From the NCBI RefSeq assembly GCF_000429845.1, contig NZ_AUCQ01000017.1, positions 51,816 to 115,815 of the forward strand: 64,000 nucleotides of DNA. Reading direction: 5' to 3'. A program made the translations under genes and the position numbers. This document shows, one piece after another, positions 1 through 8,090 of the stretch; the first letter of the stretch is position 1; each line of letters starts with the position of its first letter. The notes beneath the pieces are model-generated. The model searched no databases and was not told where the DNA came from. It saw nothing but the letters and a program-made list of their open reading frames with translations. This DNA comes from Comamonas composti DSM 21721 (lineage in GTDB: Bacteria; Pseudomonadota; Gammaproteobacteria; Burkholderiales; Burkholderiaceae_C).

Positions 1-287
1 CCCTCGGCAAACGACAGGCCCAGGCCCATGGCGTCGGGCACGGTCAGGATGTCGCTGAACAGGATGGCCGCGTCCAGGGGAAAGCGCTCCAGCGGCTGCA
101 GCGTGACTTCGGTGGCGTAGTCCACATTCGTGGCCAGGCCCATGAAGCTGCCGGCCTTGGCGCGCGTGGCCTTGTACTCGGGCAGGTAGCGACCGGCCTG
201 GCGCATCAGCCACAGCGGCGTGTAATCGGTAGCCTGGCGCCGGCAGGCGCGCAGAAAGGTGTCGTTTTGAAGGGGGGCAAAGCTCAT
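1..287 (-). CDS. hemE: Uroporphyrinogen decarboxylase, 5' part only
   Basis: This is the N-terminal 95 or so residues of uroporphyrinogen decarboxylase; the rest lies beyond the left edge. The enzyme removes four acetate carboxyl groups from uroporphyrinogen III to give coproporphyrinogen III in cytosolic heme synthesis. The protein begins [18 protein letters not shown] and carries the family signatures [15 protein letters not shown] (substrate-binding arginines) near residues 24-38 and [16 protein letters not shown] near 73-88. The start codon is the ATG whose complement is at 285-287; the nearby ATG complement at 295-297 is out of frame. Identity is clear although the gene is cut. Confidence 0.95.
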   Translation of the reverse strand, partial: MSFAPLQNDTFLRACRRQATDYTPLWLMRQAGRYLPEYKATRAKAGSFMGLATNVDYATEVTLQPLERFPLDAAILFSDILTVPDAMGLGLSFAE

Positions 288-351
288 GGTGGGGCATTGT
301 CGCCGAGACGCATGCGTTTGCCGCCTGAACCCGAGCGGGTCATGTGTTTTG

Positions 352-390
352 CCCTTCTCCTGGCGCAGCCTGCGGACGCCAGGGGAAGGG
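352..390 (-). terminator. Stem-loop downstream of the Bug receptor gene
   Basis: Arms at 352-365 and 377-390 pair over 14 positions with a single G-U wobble and an 11-nt loop. The hairpin lies 8 nt beyond the stop of the Bug receptor gene and before hemE, both on the minus strand. No good U-tract follows, so it may act as a transcript end stabiliser or a weak terminator. Confidence 0.45.
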
Positions 391-398
391 GGGCGGGA

Positions 399-1364
399 TC
401 AGTCCAGCTTGATGTGGTTGGTGGAGATCACACGGCTCCATTTGCTGCGTTCGCTGCTCACGAACTGCTGCATTTGTGCGGAGCTGCCGGGCATGGGCTC
501 GACGCCCATGGTCGAGAGCCTGGCCTTGGTACGGGTGTCGGAGAGCGCGTATTGCAGCGCATCGCTGAATTTCTTGACCACCGCGTCCGGGCTGCCCGCC
601 GGCACCACGATGCCTTGCCAGGCATAGCCTTCGAAGCCCTTGAGTCCCTGCTCCTGCAGCGTGGCCACCTGGGGCAGGGAGTCGATGCGCGCAGGGCTGG
701 CCACGCCTATGGCCTTGATCTTTTTTTCGGAGAGAAAGGGAATCGCCGTGGCGCTGTCCACCCACATGGCCGGGATCTGGCCGCCGATCACGTCCTGCAC
801 GGCCGGGGCCGCGCCGCGGTAGGGCACATGGGTCATGCCGGCGATGCCGGTCTGCTCGCGAAACAGCTCGCCCACGAGATGGTGGGGGCTGCCAAGACCG
901 GCCGAGCCCCAGCTCACGCCGGCCTTTTGCTGCTTGGCCCAGGCGATGAATTCGCCGAGGTTGCTGGCGGGCACGTCGTTGTTCACGGCCAGCAGCATGG
1001 GAAAGCGCACCAGCATGCCCACGCTCTTGAAGTCGCGCTCGGCGTTGTAGCTGAGCTTGCTGAACAGGAACGGGTTGGCGGCCAGGGTGGCGAAGTCGGC
1101 CGTGAACATCAGATGGCCGAAGTCGCGTGAGCGTGCGCTGTACTCGGCCGCGATGTTAGTGCCCGCGCCGGGCTTGTTGTTGATGACGATGACCCGGCCC
1201 AGCCTGTGGCCCATGGCCTCGGCGATCACGCGGGCGACCACGTCCGAGCCGCCGCCGGCCGCATAGCCCACGACCCACTCCAGGGGCTTGTCCTGGGCCA
1301 GGGCGGGGGCCGAGCAAGCCAGGCCGGTCAGGGCCAGGGCGGCCAGAAATTGTTTGCGCTGCAT
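399..1364 (-). CDS. Bug-family tripartite tricarboxylate transporter substrate-binding protein
   Basis: A 321-residue periplasmic receptor of the Bug/TctC family, which binds small carboxylates. A signal peptide is visible (MQRKQFLAALALTGLACSA, cleaved near ALA-QD), followed by the family hallmarks WVVGYAAGGGSDVVAR, NKPGAGTNIAAE and THVPYRGAAPAVQDVIGGQ. The start at 1364 is chosen over the in-frame ATG at 1376 because GGAG lies 6 nt upstream of it. No TctA/TctB membrane genes are present, which is normal for the many orphan Bug proteins of betaproteobacteria. It is the last gene of the set that starts with the MBL protein, so its ligand may be the substrate or product of the neighbouring monooxygenase; that link is inference. 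Confidence 0.9.
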   Translation of the reverse strand: MQRKQFLAALALTGLACSAPALAQDKPLEWVVGYAAGGGSDVVARVIAEAMGHRLGRVIVINNKPGAGTNIAAEYSARSRDFGHLMFTADFATLAANPFLFSKLSYNAERDFKSVGMLVRFPMLLAVNNDVPASNLGEFIAWAKQQKAGVSWGSAGLGSPHHLVGELFREQTGIAGMTHVPYRGAAPAVQDVIGGQIPAMWVDSATAIPFLSEKKIKAIGVASPARIDSLPQVATLQEQGLKGFEGYAWQGIVVPAGSPDAVVKKFSDALQYALSDTRTKARLSTMGVEPMPGSSAQMQQFVSSERSKWSRVISTNHIKLD

Positions 1365-1470
1365 GTTTGTCTCCATGGGTTGTGACGCTTGTCTCGTCCG
1401 GCCTGGGTCGAGCGTCCGGGTGGCGTGGTTGGGGTGAGTGAGTGGTCTGCAGAGCGCAGGAAGTCGGCGC

Positions 1471-1734
1471 TCAGGCCGTGGCATGCACGGGCGCTGCAGG
1501 AGTGAGGGCTGCCAGCCCGGTGCCGGCATCGGCAGCCGGCTGCGCCGCGCTGGCGCGTGCCAGTTGCAGTGCGTGGCACAGAATGTCCTGCCGGCCGATG
1601 TGGTTGGCCAGCAGCAGCACCAGGCGCGCATTCAGCGCATGGCTTTGTTCGCAGTCAAGCCCCTGGTGGGTGGCGATCAGGGCTTCGTAGAAGTCGTCGC
1701 AGGCTTGCAGGTTGGGGGAGGTGATCAGCTGCAT
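1471..1734 (-). CDS. DUF2783 small protein
   Basis: An 87-residue protein with the pattern of DUF2783: a conserved central helix reading FYEALIATHQGLD then SHALNARLVLLLANHIG. The last 20 or so residues are alanine-rich and look disordered. No catalytic motif is visible and the function is unknown. It begins 19 nt after the stop of the FAD monooxygenase gene on the same strand, an association typical of this family as far as I recall, so it may be an accessory subunit or stabiliser of that enzyme (inference). Confidence 0.75.
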   Translation of the reverse strand: MQLITSPNLQACDDFYEALIATHQGLDCEQSHALNARLVLLLANHIGRQDILCHALQLARASAAQPAADAGTGLAALTPAAPVHATA

Positions 1735-1753
1735 GGTGACATCTCATCCTTTG

Positions 1754-3436
1754 TCAAAGTGATCCATTGCGCATGCCACTGGCGCGCTCCAGCGCGGCCA
1801 GTACCCGGGGCTGGTCGGGCTGGCGCCAGCGTGCGCAGACATGCTGGTCGGGACGCAGCAGATAGCTGGTGCCGGGGCGGGCGTCGAGCCGGCTGGCGGC
1901 CAGGCCCTGGGCGTCGATGAGATCGGCCACGGGTGCATGGGCCTCGCCGGGGGCGGCGATGGACAGGTTCTTCAGCGGCAGCGCGCGCGCCCAGGCTGGC
2001 GTGGGGCCGAAGTGCAGCAGGCTGAAGTCCGGCCCCAGCGCGCGCAGCAGCCAGACGGCATGGCCCTGGCCGTCCTGCATGGGTGCATCGCTGAGCACGG
2101 CGCCCGGCACCTGACGGCCCTGGAAAGGTTCGCCGTCGGGCGTGTTGAGCGCGGAGCCGTGCAGCGTGGCGGGCACGGACAGGCGGCCGCTGTTGACGAT
2201 CTGGCGCGCAAAGCCATGCTCGCGCGCCAGGCCCAGCACGGCGTTGCGAAACAGCAGGCTGATCTCGCTCTTGGGCGTGATGAAGTCGGTGGCGCGCGTG
2301 GAGTTCTTGATGTTCTCGTCGGCCGCGTATTCGCGCTCCGCGCCATAGGTCTGCACGAGGCCGGCGCCGGCCTGGCCGCGCAGCACGCGGTCCAGCTTCC
2401 AGGCCAGGTTTTCCGTATCCTGCACGCCGCTGTTGGCGCCGCGTGCGCCGAACGGCGAGACGCCGTGCGCGCTGTCGCCCGCAAACACCACGCGGCCGTG
2501 TACGAAGCGCTCCATGCGCAGGCAGGCAAAGGTGTAGACGCTGGCCCATTCCAGCGAGAAATCCACCTCGCGGCCCAGCAGGGCGCGTATGCGCGGGAGG
2601 ATGTTCTCTGGCCTTTTCTCGGTCTCGGGGTCGGCGTCCCAGCCCAGCTGGAAGTCGATGCGCCAGACATCATCGGCCTGGCGGTGCAGCAGCACGCTCT
2701 GGCCCGGGTGAAAGGGCGGGTCGAACCAGAACCAGCGCTCGCTGGGAAAGCCGGCCCGCATCTTCACGTCGGCGATCAGAAAGCGGTCGCGAAAGATGCG
2801 GCCATGGCTTTCCTGGCCCAGCATGGAGCGCAGGCCCGAGCGCGAGCCGTCGCAGGCCAGCACCCACTGGGCGTCGATGCGGTAGCGGCCCTCGGGCGTC
2901 TCCACCGTGAGCTGGGCGCCGTCTTCATGCGGCGCCAGCCCCACGACCTTGTTGTGCCAGCGCAGCTCGATCAGCGGCAACTGCAGCGCGCGCTCGACCA
3001 GGCAGGCCTCGGCGTAGTACTGCTGCAGGTTGATGAAGGCCGGGCGCTCGTGGCCGGGCTCGGGCAGCAGGTCGAACTGGTAGAGGGCCTGGTCCTTGAA
3101 GAAGACCTTGCCCAGGTTCCAGGACACGCCCTTGTCCACCATGGCCTGGCCCACGCCCAGGCGGTCCCAGATCTCCAGCGTGCGCTTGGAAAAGCAGATG
3201 GCGCGCGAACCCATGGAGAGCTTGCCGTCGTTGTCCAGCAGCAGCACGCGCTGGCCGCGCTGGGCCAGGTCTATGGCCAGCGTCAGCCCCACGGGCCCGG
3301 CTCCCACGATGACCACGGCATGGCTTGCGGGTGCGGCCAGATCCTGGTCCGCATGGCGGCGGTAGGGAATCTCCAGCGCCTGTATCTCGGCACCGCTGCC
3401 ACGCAGCGCCTGCAGGGGAATCGCGGGGGTGGACAT
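1754..3436 (-). CDS. FAD-dependent monooxygenase, MhpA/aromatic hydroxylase type
   Basis: A 560-residue class A flavoprotein monooxygenase of the PheA/TfdB/MhpA type, expected to hydroxylate an aromatic substrate using NAD(P)H and O2. The FAD ADP-binding motif VVIVGAGPVGL lies at residues 41-51, the DG motif region ACDGSRSGLRSMLG near 194-207, and the second FAD motif GRVVFAGDSAHGVSPFGARG near residue 320. The C-terminal thioredoxin-like region of the family is present. It lies downstream of the MBL gene and upstream of the DUF2783 gene. GAGG sits 10 nt before the ATG. The substrate cannot be read from sequence; 3-(3-hydroxyphenyl)propionate-like or resorcinol-like compounds are possibilities. 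Confidence 0.88.
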   Translation of the reverse strand: MSTPAIPLQALRGSGAEIQALEIPYRRHADQDLAAPASHAVVIVGAGPVGLTLAIDLAQRGQRVLLLDNDGKLSMGSRAICFSKRTLEIWDRLGVGQAMVDKGVSWNLGKVFFKDQALYQFDLLPEPGHERPAFINLQQYYAEACLVERALQLPLIELRWHNKVVGLAPHEDGAQLTVETPEGRYRIDAQWVLACDGSRSGLRSMLGQESHGRIFRDRFLIADVKMRAGFPSERWFWFDPPFHPGQSVLLHRQADDVWRIDFQLGWDADPETEKRPENILPRIRALLGREVDFSLEWASVYTFACLRMERFVHGRVVFAGDSAHGVSPFGARGANSGVQDTENLAWKLDRVLRGQAGAGLVQTYGAEREYAADENIKNSTRATDFITPKSEISLLFRNAVLGLAREHGFARQIVNSGRLSVPATLHGSALNTPDGEPFQGRQVPGAVLSDAPMQDGQGHAVWLLRALGPDFSLLHFGPTPAWARALPLKNLSIAAPGEAHAPVADLIDAQGLAASRLDARPGTSYLLRPDQHVCARWRQPDQPRVLAALERASGMRNGSL

Positions 3437-3450
3437 GGCTGGTGAACCTC

Positions 3451-3546
3451 TTTTTTAATAGCTGCTACCGCTTGATGAATAAAGATTTCAAGTGCTTTTC
3501 ATGCTGAAACCAAGGAGCAGCAGGCGCAAGCAGCTCCTTTATTTTT
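3451..3546. repeat. Interspersed palindromic repeat, copy A
   Basis: About 95 bp with imperfect terminal inverted repeats (AGCTGCTACCGC near the left end; GCGCAAGCAGCTCC near the right end) and an inner segment TTTCAAGTGCTTTT followed by CTGAAACC. It resembles copies at 41456-41566, 53302-53392 and 61807-61894. This copy lies between the FAD monooxygenase and MBL genes, both on the minus strand. The remaining bases to 3680 show no gene. Confidence 0.6.
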
Positions 3547-3680
3547 CAAATCACCTTGACGGCTTGCCACTCCAGAAAAAGCCGGACCACCTTTTGCGCC
3601 AGCGCTTCCCCAAAGGGACGAGAGAGCAGGGCAGGGAGCGCAGCGCCTAAAACCGGCAAGACCCGGACGCTTGTATCTGC

Positions 3681-4637
3681 TCAGCCCTCCAGTGCCATCC
3701 ACATCTCCCGGTCCCGTTCGGCCGTCCAGATGCGCGGGTCGGCATGGCCGCTGGCCTCGTCGTAGGCGCGGGTCACATCGAACGGCATGCAGTGGTTGAA
3801 GATCACCCAGTGGCCGTACTTGGGCTGGAGCCTGGCAAAGGCCGCTTCGTAGACCTTGCGCAGGTCCTGCCTGGCATCGGCCCCGGCCTTGACCTCGGCC
3901 CAGAGATCGCTGATGAAGGCGCGCGTGCCTGCAAGACCGGCCTGCACAGCGGCCGGTGTCTGCAGGGCCGCGCCGCGCCCGGGAACCAGCTTTTCGGGCT
4001 GGAGGGCGGCAATCGCATCCAGGGTGCGGGGCCAGTCCTGGAAGTAGGCGTCGCCCGCATAGGGCGTGGCGTCGAACTCCACGAGATCGCCGCTGAACAA
4101 GACCTTTTCCCCGGGCAGCCAGACCACGGTATCGCCCTTGGTGTGGCCGCGACCCAGTTGCAGGAGCTGCACCTCCAGCTTGCCCAGCCACAGCGTCATC
4201 TTGCCCGTGAAGGTCAGGGTCGGCCAGGTCATGCCCTCGGGCACGCTCTCCACGTTCTGGAAGAGGCGCGGAAAGCGGCCTATCTCGCTGGCCTTGTCCT
4301 GCTCGCCGCGCTCCACGATGAGCTCGTAGGTGTCCTGGCTCGCAATGATGTGCTCGGCGCCATAGGCTGACGCGCCGAGCACGCGCACCGCGTGGTAGTG
4401 GGACAGGGTCACGTACTTGATGGGCTTGTCCGTGACCTCGCGTATGCGGCGTATCACGTCCTCGGCCATGACGGGCGTGGCCTGGGTGTCTATGACCATG
4501 ACCGCGTCATCGCCGATGACGATGCCGGTGTTGGGGTCGCCCTCGGCGGTATAGGCCCAGGCATGGGGCGAGAGCTGCTCGAAGCTGACTTTCTTGACCT
4601 CAAGATCGGCCGCAGAGGCGAAGGTCTTGGTGCTCAT
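3681..4637 (-). CDS. MBL-fold metallo-hydrolase with altered metal-binding motif
   Basis: A 318-residue metallo-beta-lactamase-fold protein. The fold is supported by VMVIDTQATPVMAED (beta-strand with Asp), the histidine loop YVTLSHYHAVRV near residue 119, GRGHTKGDTVVWLPG (third His) and VLFSGDLVEFD (bridging Asp). The canonical HxHxDH motif reads HYHAVR: the two site-1 histidines are kept, but the Asp and third His of site 2 are replaced by V and R. A mononuclear metal site or changed chemistry is therefore likely. It is the first gene of the minus-strand set and starts at 4637 behind AAGGA, directly after the promoter and inverted repeat shared with the IclR gene. Substrate unknown. Confidence 0.85.
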   Translation of the reverse strand: MSTKTFASAADLEVKKVSFEQLSPHAWAYTAEGDPNTGIVIGDDAVMVIDTQATPVMAEDVIRRIREVTDKPIKYVTLSHYHAVRVLGASAYGAEHIIASQDTYELIVERGEQDKASEIGRFPRLFQNVESVPEGMTWPTLTFTGKMTLWLGKLEVQLLQLGRGHTKGDTVVWLPGEKVLFSGDLVEFDATPYAGDAYFQDWPRTLDAIAALQPEKLVPGRGAALQTPAAVQAGLAGTRAFISDLWAEVKAGADARQDLRKVYEAAFARLQPKYGHWVIFNHCMPFDVTRAYDEASGHADPRIWTAERDREMWMALEG

Positions 4638-4675
4638 CGGGGTGAGTCCTTTGATTTAAACGAATGAATTCGCTT

Positions 4676-4712
4676 TTGTTGAATTTCTGAATGCTAGATA
4701 GAAATTCAACAA
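4676..4712. promoter_or_regulatory. Perfect 13-bp inverted repeat, candidate IclR operator
   Basis: Arms 4676-4688 (TTGTTGAATTTCT) and 4700-4712 are exact reverse complements separated by 11 nt. The site is in the 147-bp divergent region between the MBL gene and the IclR regulator and covers the -10 element of the proposed minus-strand promoter. IclR regulators commonly bind palindromes in such divergent regions, so this is the best operator candidate. Confidence 0.65.
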
Positions 4713-4723
4713 TAAACAATCAA
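4695..4723 (-). promoter_or_regulatory. Sigma-70-type promoter for the MBL/monooxygenase set
   Basis: On the minus strand, TTGATT (-35, complement at 4718-4723) and TATCTA (-10, complement at 4695-4700) are separated by exactly 17 nt. The -10 element falls in the spacer and right arm of the inverted repeat, so regulator binding there would control transcription. Confidence 0.5.
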
Positions 4724-4784
4724 TTTGACATAGTGAAAAACCCGGAGTGAGCAAGGGTGCAAGGCCTGGGCTCACAATGCGCCC

Positions 4785-5612
4785 ATGCCCGAGACATCCG
4801 CTTCCGCTTCTGCCGCCGGTCTGGCTGCCGGCCCACTCCTGGTTTGTGAAGACGAGCCCGTGCGTGCGCCGCGCGGCATCCAGAGCGTGGAGGTCGGCGG
4901 CCAGCTGCTCAAGGTGCTGGCGCGCACGGGTCGGCGCATGGCCTTGAAGGACCTGGCGCGCGAGGCCGCCATGAGCCCGGCCAAGGCCCATCCCTATCTG
5001 GTGAGCTTTTGCAAGCTGGGCCTCATGGAGCAGGACCGGGCCAGCGGCCATTACGGCCTGGGGCCGCTGGCGATACAGCTGGGCCTGATCAGCCTGCAGC
5101 AGGCCGATCCCGTGCGCCTGGCGGTGGCCGACCTGCCGGACCTGGCCCAGGAGCTGGGCTATACGGTCTCGGCCGCGATCTGGAGCCCGCAGGGGCCGGT
5201 CATCATTCGGGTCGAGGAAGGCCCGACCCATGTCTATGTGGCCATGCGCCATGGCACGCCGGCCTCGCTGCGGCATACGGCCACGGGCAAGATCTTCGCG
5301 GCCTTCGGGCCCGCCGCGCGCATCGCGCCGCTGCTGCAGGCCGAGGGCTACAGCCTGGAGGAGAGCGCCTTCGCGCATGAGCTGCAGGTCATACGCGCGC
5401 AGCATCTGAGCCATGTGGAAAACCAGCTTCTGTCCGGCATCAGCGCGCTGGCGGCTCCGGTTTTCGACGGCTTCGGCCATCTGGTGCTCGCGCTGGCTGC
5501 CATAGGCCCTTCGGTCACGCTCGACGTGAGCCCGCAAGGGCAGACCGCGCAAAAACTGCAGGCCCAGGCGCGGGCTTTGTCGCTGCGTCTTGGGTATGGC
5601 GTTCCTTGCTGA
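4785..5612 (+). CDS. IclR-family transcriptional regulator
   Basis: A 275-residue IclR-type regulator. A winged helix-turn-helix occupies about residues 30-90 (LARTGRRMALKDLAREAAMS, then KAHPYLVSFCKLGLMEQD), and the IclR effector domain follows (HYGLGPLAIQLG, TVSAAIWSPQGPVIIRVEEG, SLRHTATGKIFAAF, SGISALAAPVFDGFGHLVLA). It is transcribed divergently from the MBL/FAD monooxygenase/DUF2783/Bug set and is probably its regulator, sensing an aromatic or carboxylate compound. The ATG at 4785 lacks a strong ribosome-binding site, but the reading frame has no better nearby start. Confidence 0.9.
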   Translation: MPETSASASAAGLAAGPLLVCEDEPVRAPRGIQSVEVGGQLLKVLARTGRRMALKDLAREAAMSPAKAHPYLVSFCKLGLMEQDRASGHYGLGPLAIQLGLISLQQADPVRLAVADLPDLAQELGYTVSAAIWSPQGPVIIRVEEGPTHVYVAMRHGTPASLRHTATGKIFAAFGPAARIAPLLQAEGYSLEESAFAHELQVIRAQHLSHVENQLLSGISALAAPVFDGFGHLVLALAAIGPSVTLDVSPQGQTAQKLQAQARALSLRLGYGVPC

Positions 5613-5655
5613 CGGTCTTTCCGCCCGATGCTGCAAGGCCCATCGGCCTTTGGGG

Positions 5656-5691
5656 CTGACACAGAACTGTTACGTAACCGTCGTCCATATT
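5656..5691 (+). promoter_or_regulatory. Pho-box-like site with -10 element upstream of the OlsB-like gene
   Basis: 5656-5673 reads CTGACAC-AGAA-CTGTTAC, two 7-mers in the 7-4-7 layout of the PhoB box (consensus CTGTCAT-N4-CTGTCAT), matching about 14 of 18 consensus positions. CATATT (5686-5691) follows 12 nt later, close to the usual spacing of a PhoB-dependent -10. A palindrome GTTACGTAAC overlaps the second half-site. The call is from pattern reading only. Confidence 0.45.
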
Positions 5692-5776
5692 TCATTTTTG
5701 CTTTGCAAAATGCCTGGGTGCAGGCAAGTGGCAAAGGCTGCGGGCTGTGCTCACCACAAAGAGGGAGAACAGGTCT

Positions 5777-6610
5777 ATGGACGCGCATACACTTCTTGGC
5801 AGCCAAATACCCGAGCCCGCTAAATCCTCTTACGCTCCACTGATTTCTCCTGCCGGGGCCGGGGCTTCGCCCTCCAGGCTGGAAGTCCGCTGGGCGCGGC
5901 ATCTGGATGAAGTGCGCCAGGTGCAGCGCCTGCGGCATGCGGTTTTTGCGGGGGAGATGGGCGCCAGGCTGCAGACCTCGCTGCCCGGGCATGACATCGA
6001 TGCATTCGACGACTTCTGCGAGCACCTCATGGTCTGCGATGCACAGCGGGGCGTGGTCATAGGCACCTACCGGCTGCTGACACCTGCCCAGGCGCAGCGC
6101 GCCGGCGGCCTCTACAGCGATCAGGAGTTCGATCTCGCCGCACTGCAGGCCTGGCGTCCGCGCATGGTGGAGCTGGGGCGCAGCTGCGTTCATGCCTCGC
6201 ACCGCCAGGGCGGCGTGATCCTGGCCCTGTGGGGCGCACTGGCCGAGTTCATGCAGCGCAACCGCCTCGATGCCATGGTGGGCTGTGCCAGCATCCCCAT
6301 GCAGTACCCGGGCCTGGCCCATGGCGAAGGCCCGGCACGCGTGTGGCAGCAACTGCGTCAGACCCATCTGGCCGCCCCGGAGCTCCTGGTCACGCCACGC
6401 GTGGCACTGCCCGAGCAACTGGCCCATGTGAGCGCCGGCGAGGCCTCTGTGGAGCCGCCGGCCCTGATCCAGGGCTATCTGCGCACGGGCGCCAAAGTGC
6501 TGGGGGCGCCGGCCTGGGACAGCGATTTCAACACCGCCGATCTCCCCATCATGATGCGCATGCAGGACCTGCCTGCACGTTATCAGCGGCTGTTTTCGCG
6601 CCGCCCGTAA
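5777..6610 (+). CDS. olsB: OlsB-like ornithine N-acyltransferase (GNAT fold)
   Basis: A 277-residue protein of the GNAT/Acetyltransf_5 type that includes OlsB, which acylates ornithine with 3-hydroxyacyl-ACP to make lyso-ornithine lipid at the inner face of the cytoplasmic membrane. Family features are the N-terminal region VRQVQRLRHAVFAGEMGA (about residue 43), DAFDDFCEHLMVCD, GTYRLLTPAQA, the strongly conserved ELGRSCVHASHRQGGVI, and a C-terminal YLRTGAKVLGAPAWDSDFNTAD. The ATG at 5777 is preferred over GTG at 5747 because AGGGAG lies 9 nt upstream. No olsA is adjacent. The Pho-box-like site upstream suggests induction in phosphate starvation. The symbol is by family resemblance. Confidence 0.8.
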   Translation: MDAHTLLGSQIPEPAKSSYAPLISPAGAGASPSRLEVRWARHLDEVRQVQRLRHAVFAGEMGARLQTSLPGHDIDAFDDFCEHLMVCDAQRGVVIGTYRLLTPAQAQRAGGLYSDQEFDLAALQAWRPRMVELGRSCVHASHRQGGVILALWGALAEFMQRNRLDAMVGCASIPMQYPGLAHGEGPARVWQQLRQTHLAAPELLVTPRVALPEQLAHVSAGEASVEPPALIQGYLRTGAKVLGAPAWDSDFNTADLPIMMRMQDLPARYQRLFSRRP

Positions 6611-6689
6611 GCGGCTGGCCGCGACAGGTCGCAAGCCCCGGGGCTTGGGCACAATCCCTTCCTTTTGCGAACAACAAAAAGGGGGAGCC

Positions 6690-7913
6690 ATGGGATGGAC
6701 TCTGTCGGTTCCTGCATTGCAGAGCTTTACGCTGGCCATCGTGCTGTTTTTCATCGGCCGGCATATGGCGCAGCATTTTGCGGTGCTGCGCCGCTACAGC
6801 ATTCCCGAGCCGGTGCTGGGCGGCGTCTTTTGCGCGGGCCTGGTGGGCCTGATCTACGGCCTGGCCGATGTGCGCATCGAGTTCGACCTCGAGATGCGCA
6901 ATGTCTTGCTGCTGTATTTCTTCAGCGCCATAGGGTTGAATTCCGATATCCGCAGCCTGCGCGCAGGCGGCAAGCCCCTGCTGGTGTTGCTGGTGCTCGC
7001 GGCCCTGTTCATCGTGCTGCAGAACTTGCTGGGCATGAGCGTGGCCCGACTCTTCGGCCTGGATGCGAGGGCCGGTCTGATGACGGGCTCCATCTCCCTG
7101 ACCGGTGGTGTCGGCACCACGCTGGCCTGGGGCCCGCACTTCGTGAACAAGCTGGGCATCGCCCAGGCCGTGGAGCTGGGCATGGCCAGCAACATGGTGG
7201 GCCTGGTCGCGGCCTGCGTGATCGGCGGGCCCATGGCCAGCTTTCTGATGCGCCGCCACGATGTGCGCGGCAGCGCGGCGCTCCCCCTGGATGTGGGCGT
7301 GGCGGCCGTGCAGACGACGGTCTCTCTGGACTATTTCGGCGTGCTCAGGGCCTGGCTGTGGCTGAACCTGGCCTTGATGCTGGGCAGCGGCCTGAACTCC
7401 TGGCTGCTGGGCACGGGCCTGCAACTGCCCGAATTCGTGGGCTGTCTTCTGGCCGGCATCGTGCTGCGCAATACGGTGGGGCAATGGATGGTGAGCCGCA
7501 AGGAGGGCAGTCTGGCCGGCGAGCACTGGAGCAGCATGCGCGGCGGGCTGGCGCTGATCTCCGACCTGTGTCTGAGCATGTTTCTGACCATGGCCCTCAT
7601 GGGCCTGCAGCTATGGGTGCTGCAAGGCGTCATGGGCTTTGTGCTGGCGGTTCTGGCGCTGCAGATTCTGCTGGCTGCAGGCTATACGTTGTTCGTGGTG
7701 TTCCCGCTCACCGGGCGGGACTATGAAGCTGCGGTGATTTCGGCGGGCTTTGGCGGTATCGCCCTGGGCTCGACGGCCACGGCCGTGGCCAACATGACGG
7801 CGGTCACGCGCCAGCATGGCGCCGCACACAAGGCCTTCATCGTCGTGCCCCTGGTCTGCGGCTTTTTTGTGGACCTGGCCAATGCCGTGGTGATCCAGTT
7901 TTTTGCGAGTTGA
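6690..7913 (+). CDS. gltS: Sodium/glutamate symporter
   Basis: A 407-residue inner-membrane protein (E. coli GltS has 401) that imports glutamate with sodium. About ten to twelve hydrophobic segments are visible, starting with LAIVLFFIGRHMA, and the two characteristic re-entrant glycine-rich loops are present: GSISLTGGVGTTLAWGP near residue 130 and VISAGFGGIALGSTATAVAN near 350. The ATG at 6690 follows GGGGGAG; an upstream TTG at 6645 lacks a site. It stands alone between the OlsB-like gene and the convergent CoA-binding protein. Confidence 0.93.
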   Translation: MGWTLSVPALQSFTLAIVLFFIGRHMAQHFAVLRRYSIPEPVLGGVFCAGLVGLIYGLADVRIEFDLEMRNVLLLYFFSAIGLNSDIRSLRAGGKPLLVLLVLAALFIVLQNLLGMSVARLFGLDARAGLMTGSISLTGGVGTTLAWGPHFVNKLGIAQAVELGMASNMVGLVAACVIGGPMASFLMRRHDVRGSAALPLDVGVAAVQTTVSLDYFGVLRAWLWLNLALMLGSGLNSWLLGTGLQLPEFVGCLLAGIVLRNTVGQWMVSRKEGSLAGEHWSSMRGGLALISDLCLSMFLTMALMGLQLWVLQGVMGFVLAVLALQILLAAGYTLFVVFPLTGRDYEAAVISAGFGGIALGSTATAVANMTAVTRQHGAAHKAFIVVPLVCGFFVDLANAVVIQFFAS

Positions 7914-8064
7914 GCGCGGTCTGCATTTCCATCGCCATGGAGATGGCTCATGGAACTGTCACAAAAGTCCGGCATGATGGCTGGCGTGGGCTGATGCAGA
8001 CTCCGGACGGACACAGGCAACCTGTGCCGCATTGTTCCGGGCCTTGGTCCACGCCAATACCAGG

Positions 8065-8085
8065 CCGCAGCCCTTTGGGCTGCGG
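8065..8085. terminator. Hairpin between convergent gltS and CoA-binding gene
   Basis: A perfect 9-bp stem (CCGCAGCCC / GGGCTGCGG) with a TTT loop lies 5 nt beyond the stop of the CoA-binding gene and about 150 nt after gltS. No T-run follows on either strand, so termination is a guess. Confidence 0.35.
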
Positions 8086-8090
8086 ACCGA

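Noticed and set aside
1841..3445. 534-residue plus-strand frame over the FAD monooxygenase
   Set aside because: The minus-strand frame has FAD-binding motifs throughout; the plus frame is low-complexity shadow.
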